Assembly (NCBI GenBank): GCA_020628175.1
Contig: JAHDFK010000003.1
Span: forward strand, 1 to 64,000
Length of the DNA: 64,000 nucleotides
Direction: 5' to 3'
Origin: Wenyingzhuangia sp.
Lineage (GTDB): Bacteria; Bacteroidota; Bacteroidia; Flavobacteriales; Flavobacteriaceae
How positions within the stretch are numbered: the stretch's first letter is position 1; every line of letters begins with the position of its first letter. Positions 55,622 to 64,000 of this stretch are shown piece after piece. Position numbers and translations under genes: made by a program. Below the pieces are notes generated by a model. It searched no databases and was not told where the DNA came from. It saw only the letters and a program-made list of their open reading frames with translations.

Positions 55622-56065
55622 TTATTTAATCGCTGATTTAATTGCACCCCAAGCTACAGTTACTAAAGCAATTAATCCTAAGTAGGTACTATAATTAATA
55701 ATAGTACTAATTAACTTAGATGTAGAACCTGCTTGTCCACCTTCTAACACTTGACCTTGAACATCTAATACTGCTTCATCTGAAGCTGTAAAATATGCTA
55801 CTGCAAAAACAGCTCCTAAAACTGCTAAATTGATAACAATCTTTTTTAAATCTTCTGGGTTCTTAAATATGTTAACTATTGCGAAAATAACCGTAATAGC
55901 TAATGCTGCGTATAGCAACCATGCAGAAAACTCTACAATTGGGCTAACACTACTGTATACTGCTTCGTCACCCTCAGCTCTTAGTACCATCGTGTATAAG
56001 AAGGCACCAATCACTGCAATAACAAGTATTACAACAGCTAGTATTTTTGAAATTTTACTATTCAT
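55622..56065 (-). CDS. small membrane protein of the ExbB/ExbD operon
   Basis: A 147-residue protein with an N-terminal helix and two more transmembrane segments (about residues 8-27, 48-68, 76-96), plus a hydrophobic stretch near residue 125. No family function is established. Its gene is the second in the operon, 8 bases after ExbB and 9 before the first ExbD, an arrangement seen widely in flavobacteria. It is probably an accessory subunit of the motor. Its role is not known. Confidence 0.85.
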   Translation of the reverse strand: MNSKISKILAVVILVIAVIGAFLYTMVLRAEGDEAVYSSVSPIVEFSAWLLYAALAITVIFAIVNIFKNPEDLKKIVINLAVLGAVFAVAYFTASDEAVLDVQGQVLEGGQAGSTSKLISTIINYSTYLGLIALVTVAWGAIKSAIK

Positions 56066-56073
56066 AATAATTA

Positions 56074-56898
56074 TTATTTTTTGTATTTAACTAATAAGTC
56101 AATTAAAGAAATAGAAGCATCTTCCATTTTGTTTACAATGCTATCTACCTTTGCAATAATAATATTATAGAAAATTTGTAAAATAATTGCTACTACTAAA
56201 CCAAATACAGTTGTTAATAAGGCTACTTTAATACCTCCTGCAACTACTGCTGGGTTAATATCTCCTGCAACCTGAATAGCATCAAATGCATCAATCATAC
56301 CAATAACTGTTCCCATGAACCCTAACATTGGTGCTAATGCAATAAATAAAGATAACCAAGAAATGTTTTTCTCTAATAATCCCATTTGAACTCCTCCGTA
56401 ACCAACAACAGCTTTTTCAGCAGCGTCAATTCCTTCTGAAGATCTATCTAAACCTTGGTAAAAGATTGATGCAATAGGACCTGATGTATTTCTACAAACG
56501 TCTTTTGCAGCCTCTACTCCACCAGAAGCTAATGCTTCATCTACTTTTGAAACTAATTTCTTAGTATTTGTAGTTGCTAAGTTTAAATAAATAATTCTTT
56601 CAATTGCAATTGCCAATCCTAAGATTAATGCAACTAATACAATCCCCATAAATCCAGCTCCACCTTCAATAAAACGTTGTTTTAAAATTTGGTGAAAAGT
56701 AGCCTCTTCTTCTGGAGCTTCAACCGGTGCAGTTACTTCTTCAACAGTTTCAACTGCTTCAGCTACTACATCTGCTGATTCATCTTGTGCAACAACATTT
56801 TCTACTGCTGCTTCTACTTCTTCCTCCTGTGCAAATGCATTAGAAGTTCCTAAAAACATTAATCCTGCAACAGCTAGGATACTAAATACTTTTTTCAT
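56074..56898 (-). CDS. MotA/TolQ/ExbB proton channel protein
   Basis: A 274-residue protein. It has a signal peptide (SILAVAGLMFLGTSNAFAQ), then an acidic, low-complexity Glu/Val/Ala-rich segment (about residues 24-66), then three transmembrane helices. The core is GFMGIVLVALILGLAIAIERI, LAPMLGFMGTVIGMIDAFDA and GGIKVALLTTVFGLVVAIILQI, all typical of ExbB/TolQ. With the two ExbD proteins it would use the proton motive force to energise TonB-dependent uptake or another envelope process. No TonB gene is adjacent. Confidence 0.94.
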   Translation of the reverse strand: MKKVFSILAVAGLMFLGTSNAFAQEEEVEAAVENVVAQDESADVVAEAVETVEEVTAPVEAPEEEATFHQILKQRFIEGGAGFMGIVLVALILGLAIAIERIIYLNLATTNTKKLVSKVDEALASGGVEAAKDVCRNTSGPIASIFYQGLDRSSEGIDAAEKAVVGYGGVQMGLLEKNISWLSLFIALAPMLGFMGTVIGMIDAFDAIQVAGDINPAVVAGGIKVALLTTVFGLVVAIILQIFYNIIIAKVDSIVNKMEDASISLIDLLVKYKK

Positions 56899-56998
56899 TT
56901 TTATATTTAATTAATGATAATTGATAAACGAGGAGCAAGTAACAAAAAAATGTTTAGTTTAAAAAATAATCCATTGTTAAATATTCTTAATATTTAAA

Positions 56999-57952
56999 TC
57001 ACTCACCCTTAATAGATTCCTCAAAAAAACGCACATATTGTTGATAATTTAATTTTTTTTCATGCAAAAATAGCATCTTAGAAAGTGCTGATTCTGTAGT
57101 CAATTTCCCTCCATTTATAAAGCCTAAAGTGTTTATAAGAGAGCTTGCAGCATACCTTCCTACACTTACTCCTCCTTTTAAACATTGACTCACAACAACT
57201 ATTTTTAAGCCTTGTTCTATTTTTTCTGTGAATAACTTTTTTAATCCCTCACTAAAACGAGGTAAATTTCCCGATCCAAATGCTTCTAAAATAATACCAT
57301 CTGTAGTATTTGACTGTAATAATACCGTTAATACAGCTTCATTCATAAAAGGATGGAGCTTTAAAACGACAATGTTTGCGTTAAAACTTGTTCTAATTGT
57401 AAAATTAGTAGTGTCTGGAATATATTTTGTGTGCTTGTTTGGTATTAAATACGCTTGTTCCGCTTCTGAATCTATTTTAGTTACACAAACAGATCTGTAC
57501 CATTTTTCACAAAAATAAATACCTACTTCATTAGGAAACTTATTTTGAAGTACTCCTTTTACTGCTCCTATTAAATTCTCTTCACTGTCTGAATTTAAAG
57601 TTTCTAAAGGAAATTGCCCTCCTGTAAAAACAATAGGCTTTTGTAAGCCTGTAATAGCATAACTTAACAACGAACTTATATAAGCCATTGTATCTGTTCC
57701 CATTGCCACAATAAAAGCATCATACGCTGTGTAATTATTTTTAACAAGAATTGCCAATTCTTCAAAACGATCTAAAGTAAACTCTGACGAATCTATAATT
57801 TCGTTTGTACTAATCATTTCAATGTTAGCACTACTAACATGTTTTTCTATACATTTTTGTATCAAATTTATATCTCCAGGAATTAAAGCATTCGTTTCCG
57901 AATCTTTAATCATACCAATAGTTCCTCCTGTATATAGTAACAATATTCTCAT
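56999..57952 (-). CDS. ansA: type I asparaginase
   Basis: Hydrolyses L-asparagine to aspartate and ammonia in the cytosol. The protein has 317 residues. The first catalytic Thr is in LLLYTGGTIGM (about residues 5-15), the second in AMGTDTMAYISSLL (about residue 92), and the KPIVFTGGQFPLE segment follows. The lack of a signal peptide supports the cytosolic type I enzyme. It is a single gene. A strong hairpin separates it from accC. Confidence 0.94.
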   Translation of the reverse strand: MRILLLYTGGTIGMIKDSETNALIPGDINLIQKCIEKHVSSANIEMISTNEIIDSSEFTLDRFEELAILVKNNYTAYDAFIVAMGTDTMAYISSLLSYAITGLQKPIVFTGGQFPLETLNSDSEENLIGAVKGVLQNKFPNEVGIYFCEKWYRSVCVTKIDSEAEQAYLIPNKHTKYIPDTTNFTIRTSFNANIVVLKLHPFMNEAVLTVLLQSNTTDGIILEAFGSGNLPRFSEGLKKLFTEKIEQGLKIVVVSQCLKGGVSVGRYAASSLINTLGFINGGKLTTESALSKMLFLHEKKLNYQQYVRFFEESIKGE

Positions 57953-57973
57953 ATTCTAAAATTAATCAAAATA

Positions 57974-58000
57974 AAAAAGAGAGCTAGTAGCTCTCTTTTT
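57974..58000. terminator. intrinsic terminator between accC and ansA
   Basis: AAAAAGAGAGC (57974 onward) pairs with GCTCTCTTTTT (to 58000) around a 5-base loop. It serves accC (minus strand, stop at 58019). Confidence 0.82.
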
Positions 58001-58018
58001 TATTTTTAAATATTGAAA

Positions 58019-59368
58019 TTATTTTGCGGGTTTTTCTATCACAAAATCTTCCATAAATTTAGTTGTATAATTTCCTGCAACATAATCTGGATGCTCCATT
58101 AATTGTCTGTGGAAAGGAATTGTTGTTTTTACACCTTCTATTACAAACTCATCTAAAGCACGTTTCATTTTGCTGATGGCTTCTTCTCTTGTTTGCGCTG
58201 TTGTAATTAACTTTGCAATCATAGAATCGTAATTAGGCGGAATGCTGTATCCTGCATACACATGTGTATCTAAACGCACACCATGTCCTCCTGGCGCATG
58301 GAAAGAAATAATTTTTCCTGGCGCTGGTCTGAATCCTGCAAACGGATCTTCAGCATTAATTCTACATTCGATAGAATGTAATTTTGGTAAATAATTTTTA
58401 CCTGAAATAGGAATTCCTGCAGCTACAGATATTTGCTCTCTAATCAAATCAAAGTCTACTACTTCTTCTGTAATAGGATGCTCTACCTGTATACGGGTAT
58501 TCATTTCCATAAAGTAGAAGTTTCTGTGCTTGTCTACTAAAAACTCTACAGTTCCAGCACCTTCGTACTTAATATATTCTGCAGCTTTTACTGCAGCTTC
58601 ACCCATTTTATCTCTCAATTCATCTGTCATGAAAGGAGACGGTGTTTCTTCTGTTAATTTTTGGTGACGTCTTTGTACAGAACAATCTCTTTCTGATAAG
58701 TGACATGCTTTTCCAAAAGAATCTCCTACAATTTGAATTTCAATATGACGTGGCTCTTCAATCAGTTTTTCCATGTACATATCGTCATTTCCAAAAGCAG
58801 CTTTCGATTCTTGACGCGCAGAATCCCATGCATCTCTTAAATCTTCTGCTTTCCAAACGGCACGCATTCCTTTACCTCCACCTCCGGCAGAAGCTTTAAG
58901 CATTACTGGATACCCTGTTTCTACAGCCAATTTTTCACATTGTTCAAAATCTTCGATTACTCCTTCACTTCCGGGCACACAAGGTACTCCTGCTGCAATC
59001 ATGGTAGACTTTGCATTTGCCTTGTCTCCCATTTGGTTAATCATTTCTGCAGTAGCTCCAATAAACTTTATTTCGTGGTCTTCACACAACTTAGAAAACT
59101 TAGCGTTTTCTGATAAAAACCCATATCCTGGGTGAATTGCATCTGCATTTGTAATTTCTGCAGCTGCAATAATATTAGACATCTTTAAATAAGACTCTGA
59201 ACTTGGGGCAGGACCAATACAAACAGCTTCATCTGCAAAACGAACGTGTAAACTTTCTTCGTCGGCTTTAGAGTATACTGCAACAGTTTTTATACCCATT
59301 TCTTTACATGTTCTAATAACACGCAAAGCGATTTCACCTCTATTGGCTATTAATATTTTTTTAAACAT
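58019..59368 (-). CDS. accC: acetyl-CoA carboxylase biotin carboxylase subunit
   Basis: Carboxylates biotin on AccB with ATP and bicarbonate. The protein has 449 residues. Motifs are [24 protein letters not shown] (cited in part), the ATP-grasp glycine loop [35 protein letters not shown] and [20 protein letters not shown]. It lies 42 bases after accB. The carboxyltransferase subunits accA and accD are not in this window. Confidence 0.97.
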   Translation of the reverse strand: MFKKILIANRGEIALRVIRTCKEMGIKTVAVYSKADEESLHVRFADEAVCIGPAPSSESYLKMSNIIAAAEITNADAIHPGYGFLSENAKFSKLCEDHEIKFIGATAEMINQMGDKANAKSTMIAAGVPCVPGSEGVIEDFEQCEKLAVETGYPVMLKASAGGGGKGMRAVWKAEDLRDAWDSARQESKAAFGNDDMYMEKLIEEPRHIEIQIVGDSFGKACHLSERDCSVQRRHQKLTEETPSPFMTDELRDKMGEAAVKAAEYIKYEGAGTVEFLVDKHRNFYFMEMNTRIQVEHPITEEVVDFDLIREQISVAAGIPISGKNYLPKLHSIECRINAEDPFAGFRPAPGKIISFHAPGGHGVRLDTHVYAGYSIPPNYDSMIAKLITTAQTREEAISKMKRALDEFVIEGVKTTIPFHRQLMEHPDYVAGNYTTKFMEDFVIEKPAK

Positions 59369-59410
59369 CTTATTTCTTTTGTATAGTTAGTACTGAAAGA
59401 TTTCTCTTCT

Positions 59411-59896
59411 TTATGATGGATCTACCAAAAATAAAGGTTGTCCAAATTCTACTGGAGAACTATCTTCTACTAATACTTTTACTATTTTTCCTGAAACTTC
59501 TGATTCGATTTCGTTAAATAACTTCATTGCCTCAATCACACAAACTACAGAATCTTCTTTTACAGCATCACCTACTTCAACAAACAAAGGCTTGTCTGGA
59601 GAAGGTTTTCTGTAAAAAGTTCCAATCATTGGAGAGGTAATTGTTACATATTTTGAATCTTCAGTAGCTGCTGGGGTACTTTCAGCTGGAGCTGCTGGTG
59701 CAGCAGGTGCTGCAACAGGTGCAGCGGCAATTGGAGCTGCCATTGGCATAGGAGCTGCATGTTGTAAAATAGTTGTTTCTGTTTTACCTTCTCCTGTTTT
59801 AATGGTGATCTTAACATCTTCCATCTCTAACTTTACTTCATTTGCTCCTGATCTTGCAACGAATTTTATTAAATTCTGAATATCCTTTAATTCCAT
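59411..59896 (-). CDS. accB: biotin carboxyl carrier protein of acetyl-CoA carboxylase
   Basis: A 161-residue carrier. The N-terminal dimerisation segment (MELKDIQNLIKFVARSGANEV) is followed by an Ala/Pro-rich linker (about residues 45-80) and a C-terminal lipoyl-like domain with IEAMKLFNEIES, in which the Lys carries biotin. It is typical of the fatty-acid synthesis BCCP. It follows fabH by 48 bases and precedes accC. Confidence 0.96.
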   Translation of the reverse strand: MELKDIQNLIKFVARSGANEVKLEMEDVKITIKTGEGKTETTILQHAAPMPMAAPIAAAPVAAPAAPAAPAESTPAATEDSKYVTITSPMIGTFYRKPSPDKPLFVEVGDAVKEDSVVCVIEAMKLFNEIESEVSGKIVKVLVEDSSPVEFGQPLFLVDPS

Positions 59897-59944
59897 AATA
59901 ATATATATTAAGTAAGTTTTCTTTAAAGTTCTATTTTGTGCGAC

Positions 59945-60940
59945 TTATGAATTATAAGCCCATTTTAAATATGTAGCTCCCCATGTAAACCCTCCTCCAA
60001 AAGCAGCAAATACAACATTGTCTCCTTTTTTAAGTTGTTTTTCATAATCGGCTAATAATAATGGTAAAGTACCTGATGTAGTATTTCCATAATATTGGAT
60101 ATTCATCATAACTTTACTCTTATCTAATTCTATTCTATTTGCCGTAGCCTCAATAATTCTGGTATTTGCTTGGTGTGCTGCCAACCAATCTACATCATCG
60201 TTTGTTAAATTATTTCTTTCTAACAATTTAACAGCAGCATCGGCCATATTAGACACAGCATATTTAAATACTGTTCTTCCTTCTTGTCTAATAAAATGTT
60301 GTTTGTTATCTACAGTTTCGTGCGACGCTGGATTTAAAGATCCACCTGCTTCCATTTTTAAAAACTCTCGTCCTATTCCGTCACTTCGTAAATACTCATC
60401 TTGTAATCCTAAACCTTCTTCATTAGGCTCAAATAAAGCTGCTCCAGCTCCATCTCCAAAAATAATACACGTTGCTCTATCTTCATAATCAATTATAGAC
60501 GACATTTTATCTGCCCCTATAATTAACACTTTTTTATATCTACCAGATTCTATGTAAGATGCTGCAGTAGACATTGCATATAAAAAGCTCGAACAAGCTG
60601 CTTGTAAATCATATCCAAAGGCATTAACAGCGCCTATTTGAGTTGCTACATATACTGCTGTAGAAGCTACATTCATATCGGGTGTAGCAGTTCCTACCAA
60701 CACCAAATCTATCTCCTTTGGATCTAATCCTTTTTTCTGGATTAAATCTTCGGCAGCCTTAATAGCTAAGTACGATGTAGGCTTATCTTTATCCTTTAAA
60801 ATTCTACGCTCTTTTATTCCAGTACGCGAAGTAATCCATTCATCATTCGTCTCCACTATTGACTCTAACTCTTTGTTTGTCAACACATAATCAGGTACAT
60901 ACTTCCCAATAGCTGTAATAGCAGCATTAATTTTTGCCAT
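59945..60940 (-). CDS. fabH: 3-oxoacyl-[acyl-carrier-protein] synthase III
   Basis: Initiates fatty acid synthesis by condensing an acyl-CoA with malonyl-ACP. The protein has 331 residues. The catalytic triad is present: Cys116 in DLQAACSSFLYA, His in WLAAHQANTRI and Asn in IQYYGNTTSGT. Other segments are EWITSRTGIKERR and GGGFTWGATYLKW. It would supply branched or straight starter units. It lies downstream of rpmF, but a hairpin terminator sits in the 168-base gap between them, so it probably also has its own promoter. Confidence 0.96.
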   Translation of the reverse strand: MAKINAAITAIGKYVPDYVLTNKELESIVETNDEWITSRTGIKERRILKDKDKPTSYLAIKAAEDLIQKKGLDPKEIDLVLVGTATPDMNVASTAVYVATQIGAVNAFGYDLQAACSSFLYAMSTAASYIESGRYKKVLIIGADKMSSIIDYEDRATCIIFGDGAGAALFEPNEEGLGLQDEYLRSDGIGREFLKMEAGGSLNPASHETVDNKQHFIRQEGRTVFKYAVSNMADAAVKLLERNNLTNDDVDWLAAHQANTRIIEATANRIELDKSKVMMNIQYYGNTTSGTLPLLLADYEKQLKKGDNVVFAAFGGGFTWGATYLKWAYNS

Positions 60941-61055
60941 AAATTGATTGTTAAGAAATCTTTAAACAATATTGAATGCCAAAGTAATAAAATTTATTTC
61001 TAAAAATTCGTTAAAAAGGCTCCTTTTTTTGTCAAAAAACATGAAAAATAACAAA

Positions 61056-61081
61056 GAAACCCTCATTATTATGAGGGTTTC
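61056..61081 (-). terminator. hairpin between rpmF and fabH
   Basis: GAAACCCTCAT (61056-61066) pairs with ATGAGGGTTTC (61071-61081) around a 4-base loop. On the minus strand it is followed by T-rich TTTGTTATTTTTC. It would at least partly end the rpmF transcript before fabH. Confidence 0.78.
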
Positions 61082-61108
61082 GTGTATTATCGTATAAGTA
61101 AAGTTGAA

Positions 61109-61306
61109 TTATGCTTCAGCTTCTGTAGTTGCATCAATTACAACTTGACCTCTGTAGTATAATTTTCCTTCGTTCCAGTGTGCTCTGTGGTATAAGTGCG
61201 CTTCTCCAGTAGTTGGATCTACAGCAACTTGAGGAGCTACAGCTTTGTAATGAGTTCTTCTTTTATCTCTTCTTGTTTTTGAGATTTTTCTCTTTGGATG
61301 TGCCAT
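61109..61306 (-). CDS. rpmF: 50S ribosomal protein L32
   Basis: A 65-residue ribosomal protein beginning [19 protein letters not shown]. The C-terminal part has no paired Cys, so it is the zinc-independent form. It lies 12 bases after the DUF177 gene. This pairing is conserved in many bacteria upstream of fatty acid genes. Confidence 0.97.
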   Translation of the reverse strand: MAHPKRKISKTRRDKRRTHYKAVAPQVAVDPTTGEAHLYHRAHWNEGKLYYRGQVVIDATTEAEA

Positions 61307-61318
61307 TGCTATAAATTT

Positions 61319-61825
61319 TTATTTTTTATCTAATAATTGTTTTAATTGATTCCATCTAGGATCAACTTGTTCTGGTTCTTTTTGTTTGGGTTCTTCTTCT
61401 AAAGTAGCTAGCGAACTAGTAACATTAGGTTTTACTCTTTTTTGTGGTATCGACAACAAAATCAACTCGTATATATATTGTTGTATTTCTACCTGATAAG
61501 CATCATGCTTAAGTATCAAAATATCTTCATAGTCATCGTTATACGTTTCTCCAAACTTAACAACTAACGAAAAATCTCCTCCTACTTGCAAATCAAAATC
61601 TTCTCCTGTAACATCGCAAGGTACATTTACATACCCTTTGGCTACAAAATCAAATTCTAATAGAGTTTCTTTTTTATTTAGCGTAACACTAACATCAAAA
61701 TGTACTCTTTCAAACTCATCATATTCAAAAGCATCAAAGAACTTTTTATCAATCTGATAATCAAACTGATGTTTACCTGTTTTTAAACCTACAAAGGGAA
61801 TTCGAAACTCTTTTAGTACTTTCAT
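61319..61825 (-). CDS. DUF177/YceD family protein
   Basis: A 168-residue member of the DUF177 (YceD) family, associated with ribosome and 23S rRNA processing in other bacteria. The typical segment is FVAKGYVNVPCDVTGEDFDL (about residues 60-80), and the C-terminus ends DPRWNQLKQLLDKK. It precedes rpmF by 12 bases as in most genomes. It is driven by a consensus promoter immediately upstream. Confidence 0.9.
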   Translation of the reverse strand: MKVLKEFRIPFVGLKTGKHQFDYQIDKKFFDAFEYDEFERVHFDVSVTLNKKETLLEFDFVAKGYVNVPCDVTGEDFDLQVGGDFSLVVKFGETYNDDYEDILILKHDAYQVEIQQYIYELILLSIPQKRVKPNVTSSLATLEEEPKQKEPEQVDPRWNQLKQLLDKK

Positions 61826-61848
61826 ACAAAAACATCAATTTGAGCGTG

Positions 61849-61879
61849 CAAAGATATAAAAAACATTTTATTGATTCAA
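61849..61879 (-). promoter_or_regulatory. promoter of the DUF177-rpmF operon
   Basis: On the minus strand, TTG (61879-61877), a 20-base spacer and TATCTTTG (61856-61849) match the Bacteroidota consensus. The start codon follows 23 bases later. This is among the clearest promoters in the window. Confidence 0.72.
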
Positions 61880-61898
61880 AAACTAAATCGCTAATTTC

Positions 61899-62936
61899 TT
61901 ATTTTTTAGCTTTTAATGGATTTTTAGTTAGATTTTGATATTCATTTCTTTTTTTAGCAATAGAAATACCTTGTTCTAAGGCTATTTTAAACGACTCTGG
62001 ATTTGCTTGTCCTTTTCCAGCCAAATCAAAAGCAGTACCGTGATCTGGAGAGACTCTTACTTTTGACAAACCAGCCGTAAAATTAACTCCTTTTCCAAAG
62101 GAAATTGCTTTAAAGCCTACCAATCCTTGATCGTGGTACATAGAAATTACAGCATCGAATTTTTGATACGATTGATTTCCAAAAAAACCATCAGCTGCAT
62201 AAGGCCCATAAACTAATTGTCCTTTAGATTGATATTCTTCTAAAATAGGACGGATCAACACATCGTCTTCTTTTCCAATCACACCATTATCTCCACAATG
62301 AGGATTTAGACCTAATACCGCTATTTTAGGTTTCGAAATACCAAAATCTTGTACTAAAGATTGATACATAATGTCTATCTTTTTACAAATTAGTTCTTTA
62401 TTCAACAACTGTGCAACATCTGCCACAGGCACATGCCCCGTTACCAAACCTACCTTAATATCTTCAGACATTAAAATCATTAAACTTTCTCCATCAAGCT
62501 TAGATTCTAAATACTCTGTATGTCCTGGAAAATCAAAGTCATCAGACTGTATATTTTCTTTACTTATAGGAGCAGTTAACAACACATCTATTTCATTAGT
62601 AGCTAAGGCTTCTGTTGCAGCAGCTAAAGATTCAAAGGCTTTTTTACCCGAAATCTCTGTTGCAACTCCAGGCTCTAACTTTACAATATCTTTCCAAACA
62701 TTATAGACATTCAATTTTCCATCGTTAATTTTAGTCAAATCATGAATATTGTGTGTAGGATAGTTATATTTTAACTCTTTTTTATAAAACCCTATCGTTT
62801 TATCAGAAGCAAAAATAACAGGAGTACAAAAATCATACATCCTCTTATCTTCAAATGTTTTTAAAATTAATTCAATTCCAATTCCATTCAAATCACCTAC
62901 TGATATTCCAACTCTAATTATACGGTTATAACTCAT
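61899..62936 (-). CDS. pdxA: 4-hydroxythreonine-4-phosphate dehydrogenase
   Basis: NAD-dependent step of pyridoxal 5'-phosphate synthesis (DXP-dependent pathway). The protein has 345 residues. Opening VGISVGDLNGIGIELI contains the nucleotide-binding glycines. Metal-binding histidines are in FPGHTEYLES, GLNPHCGDNGVIGKED and MYHDQGLVGFKA, and the phosphate-binding RVSPDHGTAFDLAGKG region is near the C-terminus. It stands alone on the minus strand, divergent from ribE. A near-match TAATTTCG box lies upstream. Confidence 0.96.
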   Translation of the reverse strand: MSYNRIIRVGISVGDLNGIGIELILKTFEDKRMYDFCTPVIFASDKTIGFYKKELKYNYPTHNIHDLTKINDGKLNVYNVWKDIVKLEPGVATEISGKKAFESLAAATEALATNEIDVLLTAPISKENIQSDDFDFPGHTEYLESKLDGESLMILMSEDIKVGLVTGHVPVADVAQLLNKELICKKIDIMYQSLVQDFGISKPKIAVLGLNPHCGDNGVIGKEDDVLIRPILEEYQSKGQLVYGPYAADGFFGNQSYQKFDAVISMYHDQGLVGFKAISFGKGVNFTAGLSKVRVSPDHGTAFDLAGKGQANPESFKIALEQGISIAKKRNEYQNLTKNPLKAKK

Positions 62937-62944
62937 TATTGTAT

Positions 62945-62952
62945 TACTTTTG
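62945..62952 (+). promoter_or_regulatory. -7 box of ribE
   Basis: TACTTTTG matches TANNTTTG exactly and lies 35 bases before the ribE start. The 51-base divergent gap also holds a near-match TAATTTCG for pdxA on the other strand. No FMN riboswitch is visible. Confidence 0.5.
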
Positions 62953-62987
62953 AACTACGAAATTAGTCATTTAAAACCATATAGATC

Positions 62988-63572
62988 ATGTTTACTGGAA
63001 TTATTGAAACTGCAGGAGTTGTTAAGAAACTAACTCAAGAAAACACTAATTTACACATTACTGTATCGTCTAACATTACAAACGAATTAAAAATAGATCA
63101 GAGTGTAGCACACAATGGTGTTTGCTTAACTGTTGTGGCTATTAACGATAACGAGTATACTGTTACAGCAATTAAAGAAACCTTAGACAAAACAAATTTA
63201 AACACCTTAAAGGTTGATGAAATTGTAAATCTAGAAAGAGCGATGAAACTTGGAGATAGACTTGACGGTCATATTGTACAAGGACACGTAGATCAGACTG
63301 GAATTTGTACCGGTGTTGAAAACAAAGATGGAAGCTGGATTTTTAGTTTTGAATACGACATTTCTCTTAACAATGTAACCATAGAAAAAGGATCTATAAC
63401 AATAGATGGTACAAGTTTAACAGTAGTAAATTCTGGTAAAAACACTTTTAGCGTGGCAATTATACCTTACACGTATGAGCACACGCGTTTTAAAACATAT
63501 AAAAAAGGAACTGTTGTAAATTTAGAATTTGACGTTATTGGTAAATACGTTCAAAAAATTTCTAAACTTTAA
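62988..63572 (+). CDS. ribE: riboflavin synthase alpha subunit
   Basis: Converts two 6,7-dimethyl-8-ribityllumazine molecules into riboflavin. The protein has 194 residues, made of two homologous lumazine-binding barrels: the first begins MFTGIIETAGVVKKL and contains NGVCLTVVAI, the second begins around residue 98 with HIVQGHVDQTGIC and contains IDGTSLTVV. The sequence is complete and ordinary. A strong terminator follows. Other rib genes are not near. Confidence 0.97.
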   Translation: MFTGIIETAGVVKKLTQENTNLHITVSSNITNELKIDQSVAHNGVCLTVVAINDNEYTVTAIKETLDKTNLNTLKVDEIVNLERAMKLGDRLDGHIVQGHVDQTGICTGVENKDGSWIFSFEYDISLNNVTIEKGSITIDGTSLTVVNSGKNTFSVAIIPYTYEHTRFKTYKKGTVVNLEFDVIGKYVQKISKL

Positions 63573-63594
63573 GTACTCAAAAACTATGAGTAAC

Positions 63595-63626
63595 AAAAAA
63601 GACATCTAAAATTAGATGTCTTTTTT
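63595..63626. terminator. bidirectional intrinsic terminator
   Basis: GACATCTAA (63601-63609) pairs with TTAGATGTC (63612-63620), flanked by A and T runs on the two sides. It sits between ribE and the convergent small PID-CTERM gene. Confidence 0.88.
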
Positions 63627-63635
63627 ATTATGTTT

Positions 63636-63818
63636 TTATTTTTTCTTTAGCTTCTTTACTCCTACCGCAGCTCCAGCTAACAACAGCAATGAAACTCCAG
63701 CATCAATCGGCACCTTTTTTTCTAATCCTGGGGGAGAAGGAGGTCTTGGCGTTGCGTTCGATTTAAATATACCAGTAAATAATGATACAATTAATGTGAT
63801 GTAAAATAATTTATTCAT
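63636..63818 (-). CDS. small PID-CTERM sorting-domain protein
   Basis: A 60-residue precursor when started at MNKLFYITLIVSLFTGIF (ATG 63818); an upstream in-frame ATG at 63842 is possible. It has a signal peptide, a short linker rich in Pro (TPRPPSPPGLEKK) and then VPIDAGVSLLLLAGAAVGVKKLKKK: a PID motif, a hydrophobic helix and a basic tail. This is the architecture of the PID-CTERM/exosortase-type sorting signal found in Bacteroidota. Nearly nothing is left of the mature protein between the signals, so the mature peptide would be only about 15-20 residues. No exosortase gene is in the window. Its 3' end faces ribE across a shared terminator. Confidence 0.75.
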   Translation of the reverse strand: MNKLFYITLIVSLFTGIFKSNATPRPPSPPGLEKKVPIDAGVSLLLLAGAAVGVKKLKKK

Positions 63819-64000
63819 AAAATTTATTTTATTAAATAACATATATCAAATATGTTAGAACAAATGTATAATATAAAAGTAGTTTTCAAAAAAAAATATT
63901 GTTATTTTTTTCTTATCAAAGCGCTATTTCAACAAATGTTAATTAAAAGATCTGATTTACAACAATATAAGTTTTTTGTTTTTTTTTTAAACAAAAACAA

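Noticed and set aside
62937..62987. Possible FMN riboswitch before ribE
   Set aside because: The gap is only 51 bases, too short for the RFN element, and shows no matching conserved stems.

Overview
The window is a gene-dense chromosomal stretch from a bacterium of the phylum Bacteroidota, most likely a marine member of Flavobacteriaceae. The evidence is low-GC DNA, A-rich leaders without Shine-Dalgarno sites, promoters of the Bacteroidota type (TTG, then TANNTTTG, clearest in front of the initiator tRNA, der and the DUF177 gene), an ExbB/membrane protein/ExbD/ExbD operon, a Pycsar-effector-type HD protein, a PID-CTERM mini-protein and an arsenosugar gene cluster. The genus cannot be fixed from sequence reading alone. 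I saw no prophage, insertion sequence, integron or CRISPR array.

Layout. 1-51: truncated initiator tRNA. 0.3-2.7 kb: proBA (proline). 2.8-4.0 kb: two tandem Crp/Fnr regulators behind a long inverted repeat. 4.0-7.8 kb: der and a large GAF-domain protein. 7.8-12.7 kb: a minus-strand HD-PycTM membrane protein, then a 1223-residue lipoprotein joining a metallophosphoesterase, a kinase-like region and an outer-membrane barrel. 12.7-16.0 kb (minus): ECF sigma factor, small zinc-finger protein, O-methyltransferase, recJ. 16.2-21.6 kb: panB, a 2-hydroxyacid dehydrogenase, then cysE-type acetyltransferase, PAP2 phosphatase, cysM and an unknown protein. 21.7-23.4 kb (minus): YciI protein and a sigma factor broken by one in-frame stop. 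23.8-32.3 kb: a secreted lipoprotein-sorting-like protein, penicillin acylase, sugar aminotransferase plus UDP-glucose epimerase, RidA, a cupin and a DUF255 thioredoxin-like protein.

32.4-38.9 kb: fabD, then divergently the most coherent accessory system, an arsenosugar biosynthesis operon: DUF547 protein, AhpD-like protein, ArsS radical SAM enzyme, DUF2064 glycosyltransferase, FMN reductase, purine nucleoside phosphorylase and ArsM. A perfect 20-bp palindrome and a second inverted repeat lie upstream, and a third dyad lies just before arsS. The presumed route is As(III) methylation (ArsM), 5'-deoxyadenosyl transfer (ArsS), loss of adenine (phosphorylase) and glycosyl transfer. The phosphorylase carries Asp where inosine-type enzymes carry Asn, which fits an adenine substrate.

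38.9-44.6 kb: small membrane protein, GH3 glycosidase, BamA-like barrel and a DUF547 protein fused to a predicted barrel. 44.8-52.2 kb: a tightly overlapping operon of a flavoprotein, a membrane 4Fe-4S protein, a YwqK/MORN protein and three glycosyltransferases. 52.3-64 kb: superoxide dismutase, enolase, the ExbB/ExbD operon, asparaginase, accC-accB-fabH, rpmF, the DUF177 protein, pdxA, ribE and a PID-CTERM peptide. Strong hairpin terminators separate most of these units.
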